From positions 52,074,265-52,138,264 of the forward strand of contig CM042087.1 in the NCBI GenBank assembly GCA_023512835.1: a stretch of 64,000 nt of DNA, written 5' to 3'. The translations under genes and the position numbers were made by a program. Shown piece after piece: positions 56,490-64,000 of this stretch. Origin of the DNA: Taxillus chinensis (taxonomy: Eukaryota > Streptophyta > Magnoliopsida > Santalales > Loranthaceae). How positions within the stretch are numbered: the first letter of the stretch is position 1; each line of letters opens with the position of its first letter. The notes beneath the pieces are model-generated. The model had not been told where the DNA came from, made no database searches, and worked only from the letters and a program-made list of their open reading frames with translations.

Positions 56490-57154
56490 TCAAGTTCATC
56501 ATAAGAGCTGTTAACATGGAAAAACCATTCAAGAACCTTCGATGGTAGCCTGCTAAACCAAGGAAGCTATGAACCTCAAACACATTCGTGAGCCTCTTCC
56601 ACGACATAACTGCCTCAATCTTATCAGGATCCACTATGATATCCTCCGAAGATACCACATGCCCCAAGAATTTCATATGTTGTAACCAGAAGTAACATTT
56701 GGCAAACTTCACATACAACTGGTGCTCTTGCAAGGTCTGCAACAAAACTTATAAATGTTCCTCATGCTCACTCTTGATCACAGAATAAACCAAAATATCA
56801 TCAATGAAAACCATGACAAATAAATCCAAATATAGAGCAAACACCTAATTTATCAACACTATAAATACTGTTGGAGCATTTATGAGCCCAAACGTCATCA
56901 CAAGTCACTTATAATGCCCATAATGGCAACTGAACACGGTCTTAGTGATATCCACCTCCCTAACCCTCAACTGATGATATCCAGATCTCAAGTCTACCTT
57001 GGAAAACCACCTTGCACCTTGAAATTGGTTGAATAGATCATCAGTCCCCAACAAGGGATACTAGTTCTTCACAATCACTTGGTTCAGCTTCTGGTAGTCT
57101 ATACACAGCCAAAGTGAACCATTCGCCTTCTTAGTAAATAACACTGGAGCACCC
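56490..57154 (-). pseudogene. Element E, copy 2: reverse transcriptase fragment
   Basis: Same RT segment as in copy 1 ([40 protein letters not shown]). It extends about 55 bp further upstream, to the KKADG / GAPVLF region, before being cut by H1 after GGAGCACCC at 57154. Confidence 0.86.
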
Positions 57155-57870
57155 TGATCTGTAATTCACAAGTATACAAATCGTGACAAGTAATAAAGTG
57201 GATTTTACATCTGATTGTCAAACCCAAGGGCAGGATGAAGATTTTGGAAATTTTAAACTAGCTTAGAAGGTGATTTTGATTGGAATAATGTAAACAAAGA
57301 ACTAAATTTAAACAAACTGCTTTAGGAGATGTAAAAGACGGAAAACACTTTTTAGAGTAGAGAGAAGTTCAATTTATGAAGGAGATTGAAGTTAAGATTT
57401 TGTTTGATGTATTTTTCTAAACATTATGCCTTAGTTCAATCTAATTCTTCCCTTGTGATCATGTTTAATACCCAACCTCTAATGAATGAATTAACATTTT
57501 TCAAGTGTCATAATTTTGTGTACACCCTAGCATGGGGGATAAGTGACGCTTTATGTTTTGAGTTGTTTAGTCTAAAGCTAGCATGACACCTACTCTTAAC
57601 TTAGTATCTTAGATTTTACACTGGTTTTTACAAATCATATAATCCTAGTTTGATTATCTTGACTTTTCCAGTAATTATGTTTCATTTTTTAATCTTTCAC
57701 ATAAATACCTATGATGATAAAATGGAGTGGCCAAGTCCATTTTATGTTTTAAACCCAAGATATTCAATAAACACTCACAACGTGAGAAAGATTAAACTAA
57801 AACATCACAATTTTAATTCATTATATCAATCTCCATCCTAACCCCGATTAAGGGTTTTTAAGCTATCATA

Positions 57871-58221
57871 GGCCCAGTTTGGCAATGCTTATTGGAGACT
57901 GCTTCTACTTATAAAATAAGCAAAAGCAATGAAACATGTTTGGTAACTTAAAAAAAGTACTTATAAAAAAAGTTTATACTTTTTTTTAATAAAAAAAAGC
58001 AGAAGCAATCTAAGGGTTGCTTTTAGAAGCTGCTTTTTTAATAAGTAGTTTTAAATTTTTTAAATACCAATGTTATCCTTATCCTTTCCAATCAATCCTC
58101 AAATGTGTCCTTGCGACTGTGCACGAGATAGCCAACATTCTCATAATCTGGGCATAGGAGAAATGGCGCAGTGGGGATGGGGGGAGAGAGAGAGGGGGGT
58201 GGGGCCATGGGTCGTGAGGCG

Positions 58222-58286
<65 letters not shown>

Positions 58287-58681
58287 GGGGTGGGGGGTCG
58301 GGGCGGGGGGGTGGCGGGAGGGGGAGGGGATCCGACGGGGTGAGAGGGGATGGGGTGGGGGTTGAGGGGGGGAAGAGGGTCGACAGGGGGAGGGGATCCG
58401 GCCGTGGGAGCCGAGGGGGAGGGGAAAAAGAGGAGGCTAGGAAGGGGAGGGTAGCATTTTTTTTAAATTATAATAAAATAAAATGGATAGTTGTGTCTTT
58501 TACATCTTTAAAGTACTTTTTTTTAAATTTTACCAAACACTTATCAATTGCTTTTAATATTTAAAGTACTTTTAAAATTATAGTTTACCAAACATTCACC
58601 TGCTTATTTTAATAGCAGCTTATTTTTCAAGCACAGCTAAAAGCAGCTTCTCCTAAAAGCACAACATTACCAAACTAAGCC
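57871..58681. mobile_element. MITE-like element with terminal inverted repeats (811 bp)
   Basis: The left end GGCCCAGTTTGGCAATG and the complement of the right end GGCTTAGTTTGGTAATG form inverted termini. Inside, AGCAGAAGC / GCTTCTGCTT-like subterminal repeats are abundant. Target duplication is ATA (3 bp) or, with ends moved by one base, CATAG (5 bp). GGCC-TTTGG ends resemble PIF/Harbinger MITEs; superfamily not certain. It splits the H1 LTR. Confidence 0.75.
58222..58450 (+). repeat. AG microsatellite and G-rich tract inside the MITE
   Basis: An AG run of about 58 bp (58222-58280) is followed by 170 bp of very G-rich sequence with many GGGG and GGGAGGGG blocks. Short open frames here are low-complexity and not genes. 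Confidence 0.9.
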
Positions 58682-61122
58682 ATAGTTTGTTTAAAGACAA
58701 CGGAATTACAACACATGGATTTAAAAGAATACAAAAAGAGTAGCTTGCTTATTTTGACCAAGGATTTCCAAGGTTGATATTCTTTTCCAAGTAGAATGAC
58801 TTCAAGCATAAGTTGATACCCAAACCTTTTTCAAATCTCCCTTTCTCTACTCTAAATTATGGTGGAATGGTAGATGTAAGATAGTAGACAATGGATCCTT
58901 CCCAATAGATGATTTGATGCCCCTTTTATAGCCTCCTAAGCTTAGATTTGAATTTTGAATTTGAATTTATTAATTATTCCTTCATTATTCCTCTAAATAA
59001 ATGACACTATTTAATCTCTTGTAGCTTTTCTTTTTAATTTGAATTTGAAAAGGGATTTAATCTATATCATTATCACTTATTTGAAATTGAAGAGGCTTTT
59101 GTCCCAAGGCAAAGTACTTCATTTATATTTTAATTTCATCCTTAATTGCACTTTGACTTAAGAGTTGATGCTTATTCCTTGTTCAAATAACGTCCCTCCA
59201 GAAGGGAACAAATAAGCTACCATATTGGTGATTCCAATGCCGAAATTTGGGATTAGTTGGGTGAAGAAGGCTTCATCCGAACTTTATCCGGCCACTTTAG
59301 ATTTCACCCGACTAGAAGGATGTTTTCTTCCATGAGGCTTTAAGACTCTAAATATACAAAAATGGGCTTCACTCGACCTAGTCTGGTGAAAAGTCCTTCA
59401 CCTGACCTTCACTCGACCGCCTTGAAATTCGTCTGTCGTAGTCTTTAGGTCTCTGGGATTCCAATTGTCTTAAAGTGATTTGGTCAATTCTTTTGTAATT
59501 CCTAGATTTTTGTCAAAACATAATAAAAATACCACAAAAAGTCCAAAAAATCCTCTATTCTGACTTAGGGCATAAAAATGTGACAATGTAGCTTAATAGG
59601 ATAATAAATGAAGCAAAAGAGTATAGAAAATGTACCCAAGGTGGCCCTAAAAGGTAGTAACAATCTCTATGATCATCTCCTTCACAGTTGAACATTGCTC
59701 ATCCCGAGCAAGAATAAAAATAAGGCACTCAATCAAGCAAAAGTGAAAAATAAGAAAAGTGAAAACACAAATGAGATAATGATTAAAAGAAAACACATGT
59801 ATCATACCTGAGAGTGTAATGCCTGATTGGATTGCAGCCCAAAACACTTTTCATTGTCTTCTTATACTTAGTCTAACAATTATATACAATCCTGACCAAT
59901 ACTAAGGAACAACCAAGTTTAATAAGTTAAAAGTATAATGAGCAAACCCATATAGTCCTCACAATGGAAGTAAAGCAGCCTCAATCAAGTATAAGTCTCA
60001 CACCACTCACTCTCAGTATCTCTAAGGGTTTTCAGACCTTAAGTAAGTAGAAGTAGTCCTCTCTTATGGTGACACATCAAGTTTTACTAAAAACCATAGC
60101 GTTTGCCACATGTCACCTTGAGAGGTGAGTTACCAAAATGATGCTCTAACCTGAAAGGATGTAGGCTCAACACTTTTTTTTTTGTAATCATAAAATAAAA
60201 ATGGCATGCAAATAAAAACATGGGGCATACAATAAGATCATTTGGCTGAGAGAGAATAAGTTAACCTTGAAAGCTTATATGATAATACCCCCTTTACAAT
60301 AATTGTCACTATTTTTTTTGTTTCTTTTTGTTTTTTGTTTTTTTGAATTAAAGCCAACACTAAGGAGCATCAACTAGGCTGCCCCCATGAATGCAAATGT
60401 GACTCTAGCCTATCTTAGCTAGCACAAACCAGTCACCATAATATGGTCAAACATGCACTTGCCCAAGCTCATCAATGAAGAGATAAAATCATTTATCAAA
60501 AACAAACTTATGGTAATAGAATATTTCTCTCTAAATACACAACTCCAAGGATTTAGCAACCTTTTGCATTTAACATGAAAAATCTAGTAAGAACCTAAGT
60601 ATTGGCTCCTACATATAATTATATCATTCCAAGCATAGAGAAAAGAACGTAAAAGGTACAAGCATTACTACCAATACACATAATATACTTCAAGTATGTA
60701 CAGGTGTCTCTATCATAAACCATATACTAACTCCAAAGTTAAACAAACATTCATGAAATCAATTAATCATACAATGTATATATAAAGGATATATTAAAAA
60801 CATATAATCAAACATAACAGACAAAAGTAAAAAGCGTGCGACACTTGCGCCTCCTTCACACTTAAACAAAGCCATGGTCCCCATGCTTAAAATGAGAAGA
60901 AAGTAAGGGAGGTATACCAGGGCTAGGCTGGATAAAGAGAATGCCATCTCCTCCTGTCCTTATATAGTGGTTGGGGGCAGCCAAGGGATAAAGCTGGTCG
61001 GATGAAGGTCTATTCACCCGACTACCTCCATTTTGGCTCATTTTGATTACATGGGAAAATATATCGGGTGGCCTCCTGAAATCACTTATTTAGGGTCCTA
61101 GCAAGACCGTTGTATTGGTATT

Positions 61123-62230
61123 TGTAATGACCCATGTTTGAAAATTTGAGGAGTTAGTCATTTGTGTGCATGGGCAAGGACTCTTAACTAGACGGTTAGC
61201 GGGAGTCTGAGGGCATAGGGCCTCGATAGAAAGGCTTGTCAATGCATACGGAATGTCGGGAAGGCTTAGCCAAATTATTTTGGTAAAGCTAAGATGGATT
61301 GTCGTGTGAAGGCTTGGTCGACGTAGCATTGGTCGATGTGGGATAATGGTCGACGTGGATGACCTGGCACAATGGTTGGTCAAGGTCGACCATAGGAGAG
61401 TCCCGAGAGTTCTTCATGTGTTGGTCGATATGAGATCATTTTTGATGTTTGGTCAACATGGCATGGGAGTGGTCGAGGTCGACCAGAGCAGATTCCTGAG
61501 AGTTTCCATAAGACTTGGTCGACGTGATATGGTTAGTCGACGTGGTTGATTCAAGTGCACGTCGACCATGTCTGAAATGGAGTTGGTTGTCCTAGGTGTC
61601 TGGTTGACACAAGAATCTGTGGTCAATGTGGTTGATCTAGGAGTGTTTTGGTTGACGTCGACCCTGTGACTATTTATTTTTCAATATATGTCTTCCGATT
61701 ATGCAATTTTAGGTTTTCTTCTTGATATTTCGCTCAAAGCCATTATAGAGAGAGAGAGAGAGAGAGAGATCAACGAGTTCGATCGTCCCTGCTGCATTTG
61801 TGGAAGTGGGAGGCGTCTAATGAAGAGGAGGAGTTCTACAATTTCAAACCCTAACGCAACCAAATTTAAGGTAGGGATTCTGTACTCTCTTGAACCTATT
61901 CTAAGGTTAGATCTTAAGGTAGATGATATACACATATATATATATTCATATAGATGTGATCTCCTATATAAATGTTAGCCTTCATTGGCGTGTTATACAT
62001 GTGATTATTCAATGAGTCCGTGGTTAATGGGGATTAAGGGTTCGTCTCGTGTTAGTTTTGCAATAGAGCTTCGTGGGAAATCTGGTAGCCATAGAGAGGT
62101 GGGGGATGAGTGTTATGTGTATACCATGTAGGTGTGAAATTTTGGAATTTAAGCGTCACTCTGAATTAGGTGTTGTTTGGAATGCATGATCTGTGGAGTG
62201 CTTTAATTGTATGGATGGATATGTAAATTT
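61123..62230 (+). mobile_element. Tekay-type LTR fragment I
   Basis: TGTAATGACCC resembles the D LTR start. After an AG run (61748-61769), GGTAGGGATTCTGTA, GTGATCTCCTATATAAATGT and AGCCTTCATTGGCGTG match the C/C' LTR leader. The rest of the LTR is missing, apparently cut by H2 near 62230. A motif array lies at 61315-61662. Confidence 0.7.
61315..61662 (+). promoter_or_regulatory. Array of GGTCGACGTGG-like motifs in LTR I
   Basis: About 13 copies or close variants in 350 bp (for example 61316, 61331, 61348, 61384, 61423, 61451, 61471, 61517, 61535, 61561, 61602, 61621, 61650), several as GGTCGAC/GTCGACC pairs. They lie upstream of a possible TATA (about 61670-61690). The ACGTGG part matches G-box-like bZIP sites; a role is inference. 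Confidence 0.6.
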
Positions 62231-64000
62231 ATAATATTGTGTTTTTATTCATACTCTAACATTGTTAACTTCTTAGATAACCAACTCTAATGCATTGGCT
62301 ATCCTCTGTCAAGTTTTAGCTAGTGTGTACACCCACTCTTGACTTAGATTCCTAACATACTCGAGCTTTCACAGCGTAAGCATTTCTAAGTTAGATTATG
62401 TGGGTTCTCTGGGTATTAATTTCACCTTTTAGTCCTTTATGATTTACCCTAATACTAGAACAAAGTGATCACCTTAATCATAGACTTATAAGCATCCACA
62501 TAGTCTATTAATCCAACGAGAATTCGTAAGATAATAATTAAACAAATATTCATAATAGGAAATCAAACTACATCTATTTAATATATTAAATTCATTCAAT
62601 TCCAATATAAGAACAAGCTGGGGTTCCAGAATACATAAAGGGAAAGAATGAGAATTAAATCAAATGCATGAACCTAGGTTGTCAATCCAAGTGTTGTACT
62701 ATCCTGTTTAGCCTCCAGTCTTCCTTCCTGCTCCTTCCCCCAAAGCCTGGACGAAGAACCTTGACCAACTCTCACATCTCCTCTCGAACTCTCTAGAAAT
62801 GGTCTCTCAATGTATGTATATGAAATGGCAGTCTCCAGCCCTCTCAAAAATAAGTTTGTCCTCTCTTTATATATCCTCTGAAATTAGGGCAACCACAATT
62901 ATGAATTTAATTTGTTTTTTAGTTGACTTAATCTCTGCCCTACATCTGTGAGGTTTGAGAAGCTATATAAATCTCAGCCATACATGTGTAAGCCCTTGGA
63001 AGACATGTCAGTCTTGGAAATTATGTTGGTTGGGTTGGAATCAGTGCAAATCTAACAAAACGGGTTGGTCAGATAAAAGGAGCTTCTTCCGACCAACTCC
63101 GAAATTCACCCGGCCAAAAGAGAAGTAGTTGATTTAAGACCTTTAGATTCCAAAATAAATTTATTCCCTTAGCCAGGCAAAGCTCATCCGACCACCTCAA
63201 AATTCACCCAATTAGAAGGAAATTCTTTGATTCAAGACCTAAATCAGCTAAATATGTAATTTCCAGCTTGGTCAAGTAAAGGTCAGGTGAAGGGGCTTTA
63301 TCCGACCAGCCTCAAAATTCACCCGACTAGAAGAGACTTCATCAATTAGAGACCTGAATCTGCCAAAAATGAAATTTTGCCTTAATTGGAGATGGTCAGG
63401 TGAAGAGGCTTCATCCAACCAACCTCAAAATTTACCCGACTAAAAGACTTTTTTTCAATTTAATGCTTGAATGCTCCAAAAATGGAGTTTTTGCCTTAAT
63501 CGAGTAAAATTCTCCGATCACCAAATTTTGTCTGAATTGTCTTGATTTGGCTTCTGGGGTCACAATCTCCTCTTTATTCCTTTAATTCATGGAATCTAAT
63601 AAAAAAAGCAAAACACCACAAAAACCCTAAGAAACTTCCTTGGTTGTAATATTACAGGATTTATGCAATTTAACCAAAAATGGGTGAAAACATAATTGAA
63701 CACATGGAATATGCACCCAAAATGGCCTAGAATTAGGGGTTAAATGCCCATAAGAAACCCCCTCGCACTTGGAATTAAGTTTTATTTATTCTTGTTCGTC
63801 CCGGGCAAGAATAAAATAAAACTTAGAATCATAAAGGGGTGTAAATTAAGAAAATCAAGAACACAATTTAGATGATAATTTCATATGGATATACTATCAC
63901 CAAAAATGGACATGTAATGGAGTAAAGAACATAATGATGCAGTTTTAGGGAATTTATATTACTAACTTGTTTTATGTGTCATCACCCGTTTTTGACCTGG
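62231..64000 (-). mobile_element. Athila/Tat-type element H2, 3' LTR and start of internal region
   Basis: Similar in type to H1: LTR-like sequence to about 63750, then on the minus strand a polypurine tract (GTGCGAGGGGGTTTCTT, 63748-63765) and CCCGGGCAAGAATAAAATAA as in H1 and B. The left border near 62230 is not marked by a clean LTR end, so H2 is truncated. No coding region before the window ends. Confidence 0.62.
63078..63540. repeat. About 110-bp degenerate tandem repeat in H2 LTR
   Basis: CTTCATCCGACCAACCTC followed by AAAATTCACCCGACTAGAAG recurs near 63083, 63186, 63298 and 63409, with a partial unit near 63510. Related units occur in H1 (59268-59440) and at 60993-61040. Confidence 0.75.

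Larger units (their letters stand above)
57155..61122 (-). mobile_element. Athila/Tat-type element H1, 3' part
   Basis: It starts TGATCTGTAATTCACAAG, on the minus strand an LTR end ...GATCA typical of Athila/Tat elements. LTR-like sequence runs to about 59660 (with a MITE inside). A polypurine-like stretch and the motif CATCCCGAGCAAGAATAAAA follow, then 1.3 kb of noncoding sequence whose end (60880-60930) resembles B 13330-13370. No coding region. Borders after 59660 are approximate. Confidence 0.65.

Noticed and set aside
57155..57200. Idea that the TGATCTGTAATTCACAAG start marks a terminal-repeat miniature element
   Set aside because: The sequence continues for kilobases with Athila/Tat LTR landmarks and shows no second copy nearby.
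58070..58564. 164-codon open frame with long Arg-Glu and Gly-Arg runs
   Set aside because: It is a translation of the AG microsatellite and G-rich core of a MITE; no protein domain, wrong codon texture.

Overview
This window is a gene-free, heterochromatin-like stretch of a flowering-plant nuclear genome. It is made almost entirely of nested LTR retrotransposons. The plant assignment rests on Ty3/gypsy proteins of the Tekay/Del chromovirus type (integrase followed by a C-terminal chromodomain, initiator-Met primer site TGGTATCAGAGC) and of the Athila type (RT motif FMDDFSVFG, gag AITLRSGK, primer site TTGGCGTCGTTGCCGGGG). No host gene, rRNA, tRNA or CRISPR was seen. All coding regions are broken, so every protein call is a pseudogene.

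Layout. Element E (minus strand, Tekay-type) is the oldest host. Element D (minus, Tekay-type) sits in the RNase H region of E with target duplication AATCA. Element A (plus, Tekay-type) sits in the 5' LTR of D with duplication AAAGC. F, a solo LTR of copia type, sits in E with duplication TCAAG. The block E-D-A-F is present twice head to tail: copy 1 is about 1-37100 and copy 2 about 37101-57154. The junction is at 37097-37101, between the RT of one E and an LTR remnant of the next. Copy 1 was later enlarged by an Athila element B (10362-33238, duplication GCGAC) in the 3' LTR of A1. B in turn holds a Tekay-type solo LTR C' (13481-15264, duplication AGCCA) and a Tekay-type element C (21771-about 32090). 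C carries a further solo LTR G (22701-24523, duplication ATTAC). From 57155 to 64000 lie remnants of two Athila/Tat-type elements (H1, H2), a MITE with a long GA microsatellite, and a Tekay-type LTR fragment I.

How the parts work together. There is no pathway; the interest is in element history and in LTR promoters. The Athila LTR (B) and the Tekay LTRs (C, C') belong to different clades but share a promoter block in the same order: G-box-rich U3, a 22-24 bp palindrome, a TATA box and an AG-rich leader. A-family LTRs carry three CAAT(T/C)ATTG boxes just upstream of TATA. LTR fragment I carries about 13 GGTCGACGTGG-like motifs. The A, C and E elements keep a second polypurine-tract-like motif about 0.3 kb inside the true one. 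Most private stop codons separating A1 from A2 are CAG>TAG, CGA>TGA or TGG>TAG changes, as expected for decay of methylated cytosine.

Limits. Everything here was read by eye. Boundaries with a perfect target duplication are firm to the base. Internal domain edges and the borders of H1, H2 and I are approximate. The two copies could also be two haplotypes placed in tandem by the assembler.
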